A stretch of DNA of 6,865 nt from CAYXVF01 sp964468125 (lineage in GTDB: Bacteria; Myxococcota; XYA12-FULL-58-9; CAYXVF01). The DNA lies in NCBI GenBank assembly GCA_964468125.1, contig CAYXVF010000181.1, positions 1 through 6,865 of the forward strand, read 5' to 3'. Under the pieces are notes generated by a model that saw only the letters and a list, made by a program, of their open reading frames with translations, did not search any database and had not been told where the DNA came from. Shown here piece by piece: positions 1 to 6,308 of this stretch; within the stretch, counting starts at the first letter, position 1, and the number at the start of each line of letters is the position of its first letter. A program made the position numbers and the translations under genes.

Positions 1-139
1 GCACCATGTTGCTGTCGATCGGCTCGGCGCCTCGCAGGGAGTCGAGGGTCAGGGCGGCCTCGTCCGTGCACCGTCCAGCGCAGTGACGACCCGTGTTGCA
101 TGGGCGCCGCAGGAATGAGTAAGCGGGATTGAGGGAGGG
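1..139. other. Upstream leader with no confident gene
   Basis: No complete gene is visible here. On the minus strand, roughly positions 2-76 read as a peptide of ordinary protein composition (CTDEAALTLDSLRGAEPID and onward), with G or C at nearly every third codon position and many purine-first codons. That would fit part of a divergent gene running off the left edge. However, no ATG, GTG or TTG lies in frame at a sensible place; the nearest in-frame GTG is about position 181, inside the acyl-CoA synthetase gene. Plus-strand frames end in stops at about 84-86 and 116-118 and look less protein-like. A promoter for the downstream gene should lie here, but I cannot define -35 and -10 boxes convincingly. 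Confidence 0.3.
131..138 (+). promoter_or_regulatory. Ribosome binding site of the acyl-CoA synthetase, favouring the second ATG
   Basis: A purine-rich GAGGGAGG stretch ends one base before an ATG at 140 and seven bases before an in-frame ATG at 146. The one-base gap is too short for normal ribosome placement, while seven bases is close to ideal. The start at 146 is therefore preferred, which removes two residues (Met-Leu) from the longer reading. Confidence 0.7.
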
Positions 140-145
140 ATGCTC

Positions 146-1678
146 ATGAGCGAAGTCCGTGCCTACGATTGGATCGCGCACCACTCGGTTCGCTACGCCG
201 ACAAAATCGCCGCCCGCGATCTCCATACCGATCGGGCCTTCACCTACCGCGACATGCACGTGCGAGTCGGACGCCTCGCCCGCACCCTCCGAGACGACTT
301 CGGAGTCGGAGACGGCGACCGGGTGGCGATGCTCTGCTTTAACACCACCGACGTCTACGAGATCCAATTCGCCTGCCAGCGGATCGGGGCGATCTTCTTG
401 CCCCTGAATTGGCGGCTTGCCGTGCCCGAGCTCGAGTTCATCGTGAACGACGCAACCCCGAAGGTTCTGATCCACGACGTCGAGCTCGAGGAAGCAGCGC
501 TCGAGCTCGAACGGCGCACCGCGATCGAACGACGACTCGTGCTCCGCGGAGACGGGAAACCATCAGGCTACGAAGACGCCGTCTGCTCCGGAGAGCCGAT
601 CCTAGAGGCGGTGCCAAAGACGCTGAGTGATGCGGCCGCCATCATGTACACGAGCGGCACCACCGGTCGCCCTAAGGGCGCGATCCTCACTTTTGGGATG
701 ACGTTCTACAACGCGGTCAACCTCGGAGGCCCCGCGAACGTCGCCAACGGGTCGGTCTTCTTGGTGGTGTTGCCGCTTTTTCACACCGGCGGTCTGAATT
801 GCTACAGCAACGTGCTCTTTCACCTCGGCGCCACCAACGTCGTGATGCGCAGCTTCGACGCGAGAGCGTGTCTGAAGCGCATGGCCGACCCAACGGTTAC
901 TCATTTCTTTGGCGTCCCCGCGATGTACCAGGCGATCATGCAGCTCCCGGAATTCGACGACACCGATCTCTCTCATTTGGTCAACTGCGGTGTCGGGGCC
1001 GCGCCCTGCCCCATCGCCATGCTCGAGACGTGGGAAGCCAAAGGCGTTTCGCTGCAGCAGGGCTACGGTCTCACCGAAACGAGCCCGACGGTATTGGTGT
1101 TGGAGCACCACGAAGCGCATCGACGCATTGGCTCCGCCGGACTACCGGCGCTCCACACCGAGGTTCGCCTGGTAGACACTGAAGGGCGAGACGTGACCGA
1201 GCCCGGAGCAGTGGGAGAGATTTGGGTCCGGGGCCCCAACGTCACTCCGGGCTACTTCAATCGTCCGGAAGCGACCCGCGACGCATTCGAGGACGGTTGG
1301 CTCAAGACCGGCGACGCCGCGACCCGGGACGAAGACGGCTACTACACCATCGTAGACCGCTGGAAGGACATGTTCATCTCCGGCGGCGAGAACGTGTACC
1401 CGGCGGAGGTGGAGAATGTGATCTACGAGCTCGACGCGGTGGCGGACGTCGCCGTGATCGGGATCCCTCACGAAAAATGGGGCGAGGTCGGTGAAGCGGT
1501 CGTGGTGCTCAAGGACGGAGCGAGTCTCGACCCGGAAACGCTCATTGAGCATTGCCGTACCCATCTCGCTCGCTACAAGGTCCCGAAGAGCGTGCGATTC
1601 ATCGATGCGCTGCCCAGAAACGCTACCGGCAAGGTCGTGAAACGCGAGCTGCAGGCTCGAGGAGACGGAAATGGCTGA
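146..1678 (+). CDS. AMP-forming acyl-CoA synthetase (FadD-like, ANL superfamily)
   Basis: This enzyme should activate a carboxylic acid, probably a fatty acid, with ATP to an acyl-adenylate and then transfer the acyl group to CoA. From the start at 146 the protein has 510 residues, normal for this family. Visible motifs in order are: the ATP-phosphate loop YTSGTTGRPKG at 168-178; the adenine-binding GYGLTET at 306-312; the ATP-ribose Asp in KTGD at 387-390; the hinge region DRWKDMFISGGENVYP at 404-419, which begins the mobile C-terminal domain; and the catalytic Lys496 in RNATGK. All the key residues are intact, so it should be active. There is no signal peptide or membrane segment, so it is probably cytoplasmic. 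The acid substrate cannot be read from sequence: fatty, aromatic or other acids remain possible. Its last 8 bases overlap upp, implying translational coupling. No gene symbol is given because many FadD-like paralogues share these motifs. Confidence 0.93.
   Translation: MSEVRAYDWIAHHSVRYADKIAARDLHTDRAFTYRDMHVRVGRLARTLRDDFGVGDGDRVAMLCFNTTDVYEIQFACQRIGAIFLPLNWRLAVPELEFIVNDATPKVLIHDVELEEAALELERRTAIERRLVLRGDGKPSGYEDAVCSGEPILEAVPKTLSDAAAIMYTSGTTGRPKGAILTFGMTFYNAVNLGGPANVANGSVFLVVLPLFHTGGLNCYSNVLFHLGATNVVMRSFDARACLKRMADPTVTHFFGVPAMYQAIMQLPEFDDTDLSHLVNCGVGAAPCPIAMLETWEAKGVSLQQGYGLTETSPTVLVLEHHEAHRRIGSAGLPALHTEVRLVDTEGRDVTEPGAVGEIWVRGPNVTPGYFNRPEATRDAFEDGWLKTGDAATRDEDGYYTIVDRWKDMFISGGENVYPAEVENVIYELDAVADVAVIGIPHEKWGEVGEAVVVLKDGASLDPETLIEHCRTHLARYKVPKSVRFIDALPRNATGKVVKRELQARGDGNG
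1659..1664 (+). promoter_or_regulatory. Ribosome binding site of upp
   Basis: GAGGAG lies six bases before the ATG at 1671, inside the last codons of the acyl-CoA synthetase gene. It fixes the upp start within the upstream gene and supports coupled translation of the two. Confidence 0.7.
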
Positions 1679-2300
1679 GGTTCACATGCTCGATCACCCC
1701 CTCATTCTTCACAAGCTCTCGGTGATGCGTCGCAGGGAGACCTCCACCAACGAGTTTCGACGGCTGCTCAAGGAGATCTCGATGATGATGGCCTTCGAGC
1801 TGTCGCGCGATCTTCCGGTGATGCACGAAGAAATCGACACCCCCATCGCCAAGATGCGGGCGCCCTTCATCGAGGGCCAAAAGCTCGTGGTGATCTCGAT
1901 CCTGCGCGCAGGCACCGGGATCCTCGACGGCATGCTCGAGGTCATTCCCTCGGCCCGGGTGGGTCACATCGGCATGTATCGGGACGAGGAAACCCTGCAA
2001 CCGGTAGAGTACTACTTCAAAGTCCCCGAGCAGATGCACGACCGCGAGGTGATCGTCGTCGATCCCATGCTCGCCACCGGCAACTCGGCGGCGGCCGCCG
2101 TCGAGCGGATCAAGAAGACCCAGCCCAAGAAGGTCAAATTCGCCTGCCTGCTCGCAGCCCCGGAGGGGATCGAGAGCTTCCATCGGCAACACCCGGACGT
2201 GGACATCTACACCCCGGCCATCGACGAGCGCTTGAACGAAAAGGGCTACATCGTCCCGGGCCTGGGCGACGCGGGAGACCGGCTGTACGGGACGAAGTAG
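1671..2300 (+). CDS. upp: Uracil phosphoribosyltransferase
   Basis: This enzyme converts uracil and PRPP to UMP and pyrophosphate in cytoplasmic pyrimidine salvage. The protein has 209 residues, almost exactly the length of bacterial Upp. The PRPP-binding signature is DPMLATGNS at 131-139; a Gly is common where Asn138 sits, and this looks like a tolerated substitution. The uracil-binding C-terminal segment YIVPGLGDAGDRLYGT at 193-208 is complete. The N-terminus (DHPLILHKLSVMRR and the following TST-containing stretch) also follows the family pattern. The start is supported by the GAGGAG six bases upstream. The gene overlaps the acyl-CoA synthetase by 8 nt, so it is probably the second gene of a transcript, although the two proteins share no known pathway. 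No uracil permease or PyrR lies nearby in the window. Confidence 0.97.
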   Translation: MAEVHMLDHPLILHKLSVMRRRETSTNEFRRLLKEISMMMAFELSRDLPVMHEEIDTPIAKMRAPFIEGQKLVVISILRAGTGILDGMLEVIPSARVGHIGMYRDEETLQPVEYYFKVPEQMHDREVIVVDPMLATGNSAAAAVERIKKTQPKKVKFACLLAAPEGIESFHRQHPDVDIYTPAIDERLNEKGYIVPGLGDAGDRLYGTK

Positions 2301-2351
2301 GTCTTCGACGCTGCGGCGGATCGTCGCGGCTCGAATGTGACGCCAAGCCCC

Positions 2352-2375
2352 TGGTCAGCCCCCAAAATCTGACCA
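2352..2375. promoter_or_regulatory. Perfect 7-bp inverted repeat upstream of pntAA
   Basis: TGGTCAG at 2352-2358 and its exact reverse complement CTGACCA at 2369-2375 flank a 10-base spacer, in the only sizeable gap between confident genes. It could be a repressor or activator operator for the transhydrogenase operon, or a weak hairpin terminator after upp. The terminator reading is poor because only CTTTA follows, not a T run. The TGGT/ACCA half-site ends recall GntR/FadR-type operators, but the 10-base spacer is longer than in those. Confidence 0.4.
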
Positions 2376-2386
2376 CTTTACTGCGC

Positions 2387-2406
2387 CAAAAGACCATGCA
2401 AAAGAC
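2387..2406 (+). repeat. Short direct repeat CAAAAGAC
   Basis: CAAAAGAC occurs at 2387-2394 and again at 2399-2406, a period of 12 bases, in the leader of pntAA. It may be chance. Its position between the inverted repeat and the hairpin makes a regulatory role possible but unproven. Confidence 0.3.
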
Positions 2407-2423
2407 TGCACCGCACGGGTGCA
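2407..2423 (+). other. Small hairpin in the pntAA leader
   Basis: TGCACC at 2407-2412 pairs with GGTGCA at 2418-2423 around a 5-base loop, 26 bases before the preferred pntAA start. It is followed by a run of C, not T, so it is not a terminator. It could shape the 5' end of the mRNA. No known riboswitch pattern is recognised. Confidence 0.35.
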
Positions 2424-2449
2424 CCCCCCGATTACGACGGATTGCGAAT

Positions 2450-3604
2450 ATGTGGGTTGGAGTGATCAAAGAATCCTATGCCGACGAGAAGCGTGTGGCA
2501 GTGGTCCCAGCGGACTTCGCACGCCTCAAGAAGAAGTCGGTCGAATTCATCGTCGAGCGCGGCGCTGGCCTCGCCGCCGGCTACACCGACGCGGCCTACG
2601 AGAAGGCGGGCGCGACTCTCGCGGACCGCGCGGAGGTCTTCGCGAAAGCGGACCTCCTCGCCCAGGTTCGGGGACTGGGACAGAATCCGGATAAGGGTGC
2701 CGCAGACGTCGAGGCGCTTCGAGAAGGGCAAACCGTGATCGCCTTCCTCGACCCTCTCGCCAAAGCACAGACGACCAAGGCGTACGCGGAGAAGAAGGTG
2801 AACGCGCTCTCCATGGAGCTGATGCCCCGCATCACCCGGGCGCAGAGCATGGACGCGCTCTCCTCCATGGCCTCCGTGGCCGGCTACCACATCGTGCTTC
2901 TCGCCGCCGATGCCCTCCCGAAGATGTTCCCGATGTCGATGACCGCCGCCGGAACGCTGCAGGCGTCAAAGGTGTTCGTGATCGGTGCCGGTGTCGCGGG
3001 TCTGCAAGCGATCGCGACCGCCAAGCGCCTCGGCGCCAAAGTCGAGGCCTTCGACATTCGTCCCGAGGTCAAGGATCAGGTGGTCTCCGTCGGCGGCAAA
3101 TTCGTCGAGCTCGAGCTCGAGGGCGAATCCGACAAGGACGGCTACGCGAAAGAGCAAACCGAAGACCAGCAAAAGCGTCAGCAGGAGCTGATGGCCAAAC
3201 ACGTGGCGGGCGCCGACGTAGTGATCACCACCGCGGCGATTCCCGGCCGACGCGCCCCGGTCCTCGTGACCGAAGCGATGGTCGATCAAATGCAGCCGGG
3301 CTCGGTCATCGTGGATTTGGCGGCGGAGACCGGTGGAAACTGCGAGCTCACCAAGGCGGGCGAGAACGTGATCCACAACGAGGTCACCATCATCGGTCCC
3401 ACCAACATCGCCAGTTCCCACGCCTACCACGCGAGCCAGATGTACTCGCGCAACATCGTCACCTTCCTCGGGCACCTGCTCGACGATGAAGGCAAGCTCG
3501 TGCTCGACCCCGAGGACGAAATCACCGGGGCGACCCTGGTGACACACAATGGCGAGGTCGTTCACCCGCGGGTGAAGCCTCTCCTCGAAGGAGGTGCTTC
3601 GTGA
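2450..3604 (+). CDS. pntAA: NAD(P) transhydrogenase alpha subunit part 1, NAD(H)-binding domain I
   Basis: This is the soluble domain I of the proton-translocating transhydrogenase. It binds NAD(H) on the cytoplasmic side and passes hydride to NADP+ held by PntB. The chosen ATG at 2450 gives MWVGVIKESYADEKRVA, the usual family N-terminus, and 384 residues, the length I recall for Rhodospirillum rubrum PntAA. An in-frame ATG at 2396 would add 18 unlikely residues. The ribosome site is weak (GGA at 2439-2441). Residues that contact the nicotinamide in the R. rubrum enzyme fall at the same numbers: Arg127, Gln132, Asp135 and Ser138 in RITRAQSMDALSS. The Rossmann motif GAGVAG is at 179-184, with Asp202 for the NADH ribose. 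GYAKE near 231-235 marks the mobile loop. The stop overlaps the next gene by 4 nt. The alpha subunit is split, unlike the fused E. coli PntA. Confidence 0.96.
   Translation: MWVGVIKESYADEKRVAVVPADFARLKKKSVEFIVERGAGLAAGYTDAAYEKAGATLADRAEVFAKADLLAQVRGLGQNPDKGAADVEALREGQTVIAFLDPLAKAQTTKAYAEKKVNALSMELMPRITRAQSMDALSSMASVAGYHIVLLAADALPKMFPMSMTAAGTLQASKVFVIGAGVAGLQAIATAKRLGAKVEAFDIRPEVKDQVVSVGGKFVELELEGESDKDGYAKEQTEDQQKRQQELMAKHVAGADVVITTAAIPGRRAPVLVTEAMVDQMQPGSVIVDLAAETGGNCELTKAGENVIHNEVTIIGPTNIASSHAYHASQMYSRNIVTFLGHLLDDEGKLVLDPEDEITGATLVTHNGEVVHPRVKPLLEGGAS
3588..3595 (+). promoter_or_regulatory. Strong ribosome binding site of pntAB
   Basis: AAGGAGGT, a complete Shine-Dalgarno sequence, sits five bases before the GTG at 3601, within the last codons of pntAA. 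It confirms the GTG start and is far stronger than the sites in front of pntAA and pntB. Confidence 0.85.
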
Positions 3605-3888
3605 GCGTCTTCATCACCGCTTTGACCGTATTTGTTCTCGCGATGTTTTTGGGCTGGGAGCTGATCACCAAAGTTCCTCCCAACCTGCACACTCCGCTGA
3701 TGAGCGGCTCAAACGCAGTCTCGGGCATCACCTTGGTGGGTGCGATGATCGCCGCCGGCAGCGGCAGTGGAGATCTCGCGGTGTGGATCGGTACCGCCTC
3801 GGTCGTCTTCGCCACCATCAACGTCGTGGGTGGCTTCCTCGTCACGAACCGCATGCTCGCCATGTTCAAGTCGAAGGATCGTAAATAA
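3601..3888 (+). CDS. pntAB: NAD(P) transhydrogenase alpha subunit part 2, membrane segment
   Basis: This small integral membrane protein supplies the alpha-side helices of transhydrogenase domain II, which form the proton channel with PntB. It has 95 residues and starts with GTG, overlapping the pntAA stop (GTGA, 4 nt). Three membrane helices are visible at about 3-21, 38-53 and 58-81. Between helices 1 and 2 lies the conserved KVPPNLHTPLMSGSNAVSG region (24-42), and the tail is basic (FKSKDRK). In many split-alpha enzymes, as I recall them, the SNAVSG position carries His (NAIHG type); here it is Ser41, as in E. coli PntA. The only His is His30, in the loop before helix 2. Identity is secure from sequence plus its place between pntAA and pntB. 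Confidence 0.95.
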   Translation: MSVFITALTVFVLAMFLGWELITKVPPNLHTPLMSGSNAVSGITLVGAMIAAGSGSGDLAVWIGTASVVFATINVVGGFLVTNRMLAMFKSKDRK

Positions 3889-3889
3889 G

Positions 3890-5356
3890 ATGGAGCTCAC
3901 CCCGGAAATCAGGACGCTCATCACCAGCGTCGGTTATTTGTTGGCGGCCGTGCTCTTCGTGCTCGGCCTCAAGGGCCTCAGTCATCCGCGGACCGCGGTG
4001 CGCGGCAACCTGTCGAGCGCCGTCGGCATGATGATCGCGGTCCTGGTCACCCTCTTCGACCAGCAGATCCTCGACTTCGTCTACATCGGTGGCGGCGTCG
4101 CGGTCGGCACGATCATCGGGATCATTCTCGCGGTTCGGATCGAGATGACCTCGATGCCCCAGCTCGTCGCCCTGTTCAACGGCTTCGGCGGTCTGGCCTC
4201 GGTTCTGGTCGCGAGCTTCGTTCCCGCGCTGCTCGTCGGCGCGGTGGATCGGGTGCCCTTCCTGGAGATTCCGGTGCCGAGCTCGGGCGCCCCTCGCCTC
4301 GATGACTATCAGCTCATGATCTCGACCGCGGTCAGCGCGCTCATCGGCGCGGTCACCTTCACCGGCAGCATGATCGCGTTCTTCAAGCTTCAGGGCATCG
4401 TCGTTCCCGGCGGCGCGGTCACCAATCCCATATTCAAGGTCCTGAACCTGCTCTTCTTCGTCGGGTCGATCGGGCTCATCATCGCCTGCGTCGCCACCGG
4501 ATTCACCGAGCTGCCGATGTTCTGGGCGCTGGTCGCGGTCGCAAGCGTGCTCGGCATCACCTTGACCGTGCCCATCGGTGGCGCGGACATGCCGGTGGTC
4601 ATCGCGCTGTTGAACTCGTACTCCGGACTCGCCGCTTGTGGTACCGGCTTCGTTCTCAACAATCAGCTCCTGATCATCGCTGGGTCACTCGTTGGCGCAT
4701 CCGGACTCATCCTCACGCAGATCATGTGCAAAGCGATGAACCGTACGCTCGCCAACGTGATCTTCGGCGGCATCGGAACGGAAGAATCCGAGACCGCATC
4801 GGCGGACGATGTCTACGCGGGCAAGGTGACGAGCGCTTCGGCCGAAGAGGCCGCGATGGTGATGGAGAGCGCGGGCAGGGTCGTCATCGTGCCGGGGTAC
4901 GGTATGGCGGTGTCCCAAGCGCAGCACGCGGTGCGCGACCTCACCAACCTGCTTGCCGAGCGCGGCGTGGAAGTCGACTTTGCGATCCACCCAGTGGCGG
5001 GACGCATGCCCGGCCACATGAATGTGTTGCTCGCCGAAGCGGATATTCCTTACGAGCGACTTCGCGAAATGGATGACATCAATCCGGAGTTCCCGGAGGT
5101 AGACGTCGCCTTGATTATCGGCGCCAACGACGTCGTGAACCCGGAAGCTCGTACCAATCCAAAGAGCGCCATCGCTGGCATGCCGATTCTCGACGTGGAC
5201 TTCGCCAAGACCGTGATGGTGGTGAAGCGTTCTTTGAGCCCGGGCTTTGCGGGGATCCCGAACCCCCTCTTCGCGGCGGACAATACGATGATGCTGTTTG
5301 GCGACGGCAAAAAGATCATCCTGGAGCTCGTCAACGCGCTCAAGGAATACGACTGA
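3890..5356 (+). CDS. pntB: NAD(P) transhydrogenase beta subunit
   Basis: PntB carries most of the membrane proton channel (domain II) and the cytoplasmic NADP(H)-binding domain III. The start at 3890, one base after the pntAB stop, gives MELTPEIRTL and 488 residues, slightly longer than E. coli PntB. An in-frame ATG at 3767 is rejected because the added 41 residues are pntAB read out of frame. AAGGA at 3874-3878 is a distant ribosome site. Hydrophobic helices fill about residues 10-280. Domain III shows GYGMAVSQAQ (336-345), HPVAGRMPGHMNVLLAEA (367-384), IGANDVVNP (410-418) and KRSLSPGFAG (446-455), which together bind NADP(H). LNSYSG (241-246) retains the Asn aligned with E. coli Asn222, but the position of E. 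coli His91 is Asn97 (FNGFGG). The gene is intact and ends 6 nt before the glycosyltransferase. Confidence 0.97.
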   Translation: MELTPEIRTLITSVGYLLAAVLFVLGLKGLSHPRTAVRGNLSSAVGMMIAVLVTLFDQQILDFVYIGGGVAVGTIIGIILAVRIEMTSMPQLVALFNGFGGLASVLVASFVPALLVGAVDRVPFLEIPVPSSGAPRLDDYQLMISTAVSALIGAVTFTGSMIAFFKLQGIVVPGGAVTNPIFKVLNLLFFVGSIGLIIACVATGFTELPMFWALVAVASVLGITLTVPIGGADMPVVIALLNSYSGLAACGTGFVLNNQLLIIAGSLVGASGLILTQIMCKAMNRTLANVIFGGIGTEESETASADDVYAGKVTSASAEEAAMVMESAGRVVIVPGYGMAVSQAQHAVRDLTNLLAERGVEVDFAIHPVAGRMPGHMNVLLAEADIPYERLREMDDINPEFPEVDVALIIGANDVVNPEARTNPKSAIAGMPILDVDFAKTVMVVKRSLSPGFAGIPNPLFAADNTMMLFGDGKKIILELVNALKEYD

Positions 5357-5362
5357 CCGGCC

Positions 5363-6292
5363 ATGTCTGAGGGGACGGTACCCCGGATCGCGGTTTTGGT
5401 GCCGTGCTACAATGAAGAGGCCACCGTGGCGTCGGTGGTCCGCGATTTTCGTTCGGCGATTCCAGATGCGGTCGTCTACGTCTACGACAACAACTCGAAA
5501 GACGAGACCGTCGTGCGCGCCAAGGAAGCGGGAGCGGTCATCGGCCACGAACGCCGCCAGGGCAAAGGCTACGTTGTGCAGCGCATGTTCGCGGACGTAG
5601 ACGCAGACGTCTACGTGCTCGTCGATGGTGACGACACCTACGACGCAGCGAGCGCTCCAGCACTCGTCGAGCTGCTGCAGCGCGAGCACCTCGACATGGT
5701 TTGCGGCAGTCGCATCGCCCAAGCACAGGCGGCCTACCGACCGGGTCACGTCTTCGGAAACAAGATGCTCACGGGTCTCGTGCGCCTGCTCTTCGGTCAG
5801 CGCTTTAAAGACATGCTGACCGGCTACCGCTGCATGTCGCGGCGGTTCGTGAAGAGCTTCCCCGCTCTCGCCACCGGCTTCGAGACGGAAACGGAGCTGA
5901 CGATTCACGCGCTGTCTTTGGACCTGCCCGTTTCGGAAGTCGAAACGCCCTATCGCGAACGCCCGGTTGGCTCGGAGAGCAAGCTCTCGACCTTTCGCGA
6001 TGGCTTTCGGATCCTCGGATTGATCGTGCGCTTGGTCCGGCACGAACGTCCGCGCCTGTTCTACGGGGTCGTCTCCTCTCTGCTCGCGCTCACCTCGTTG
6101 GCGATTGGAATCCCGGTGGTGCTCGAGTTCTTCGAGACCGGTCTCGTGCCGCGCTTCCCCACGGCGATCCTCGCGTCGGCCCTCGCCATCATCGCGGTGA
6201 TCGGCTATTTCTCCGGCCTGATCCTCGAAACCATCGTGGTCGGACGCAAAGAACAGAAGCTCCTCGCCTACTTGCGCTACCCACCGTCCTGA
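5363..6292 (+). CDS. Family 2 glycosyltransferase of polyprenyl-phosphate type
   Basis: This is a GT-A fold enzyme that should transfer a sugar from a nucleotide-sugar, most likely to a polyprenyl phosphate at the inner face of the cytoplasmic membrane, like DPM1-, GtrB- or ArnC-type enzymes. Motifs in the 309 residues are: VPCYNEE at 13-19; a nucleotide-binding acidic residue in YDNNSKDET (Asp42); RQGKG at 65-69; the metal-binding DGDDTYD at 88-94; GNKMLTG at 132-138; and the acceptor-side segments MLTGYRCMSRRF (151-162), FETETEL (173-179) and ESKLSTFRDG (205-214). Two membrane helices near 232-254 and 268-291 end the protein, as in GtrB-like members. The sugar is not predictable. It starts 6 nt after pntB with no clear ribosome site, so it may depend on coupling to pntB translation. 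The neighbouring GT-C-like protein is a plausible user of its lipid-linked product. Confidence 0.92.
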   Translation: MSEGTVPRIAVLVPCYNEEATVASVVRDFRSAIPDAVVYVYDNNSKDETVVRAKEAGAVIGHERRQGKGYVVQRMFADVDADVYVLVDGDDTYDAASAPALVELLQREHLDMVCGSRIAQAQAAYRPGHVFGNKMLTGLVRLLFGQRFKDMLTGYRCMSRRFVKSFPALATGFETETELTIHALSLDLPVSEVETPYRERPVGSESKLSTFRDGFRILGLIVRLVRHERPRLFYGVVSSLLALTSLAIGIPVVLEFFETGLVPRFPTAILASALAIIAVIGYFSGLILETIVVGRKEQKLLAYLRYPPS

Positions 6293-6298
6293 GGGGAG
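6291..6298 (+). promoter_or_regulatory. Ribosome binding site of the GT-C-like gene
   Basis: GAGGGGAG overlaps the TGA stop of the glycosyltransferase gene and lies ten bases before the ATG at 6309. The spacing is slightly long but acceptable, and supports this start over later Met codons. Confidence 0.6.
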
Positions 6299-6308
6299 TG
6301 TTCGGGCC

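Noticed and set aside
1623..2192. Minus-strand open frame of 189 codons opposite upp
   Set aside because: It is entirely explained by the upp coding constraint on the other strand.
2351..2380. Rho-independent terminator after upp
   Set aside because: The stem is only 7 bp with a 10-base loop and is followed by CTTTA rather than a T run; listed instead as an inverted repeat of uncertain role.
2396..2449. Longer pntAA start adding 18 residues
   Set aside because: The extra residues (MQKTAPHGCTPRLRRIAN) do not fit the family, the region contains the direct repeat and hairpin, and the shorter form matches the R. rubrum residue numbering.
3107..3121. Small CGAGCT tandem-like repeat within pntAA
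   Set aside because: It encodes alternating Glu-Leu codons in the expected protein and reflects codon preference, not a repeat element.
2966..3565. Minus-strand open frame of 199 codons opposite pntAA
   Set aside because: It mirrors conserved pntAA codons and has no ribosome site or recognisable motif; an antisense shadow.
3767..3889. Longer pntB start adding 41 residues
   Set aside because: The extension is the pntAB gene read in another frame (Ser/Pro/Arg-rich); the ATG at 3890 directly follows the pntAB stop.
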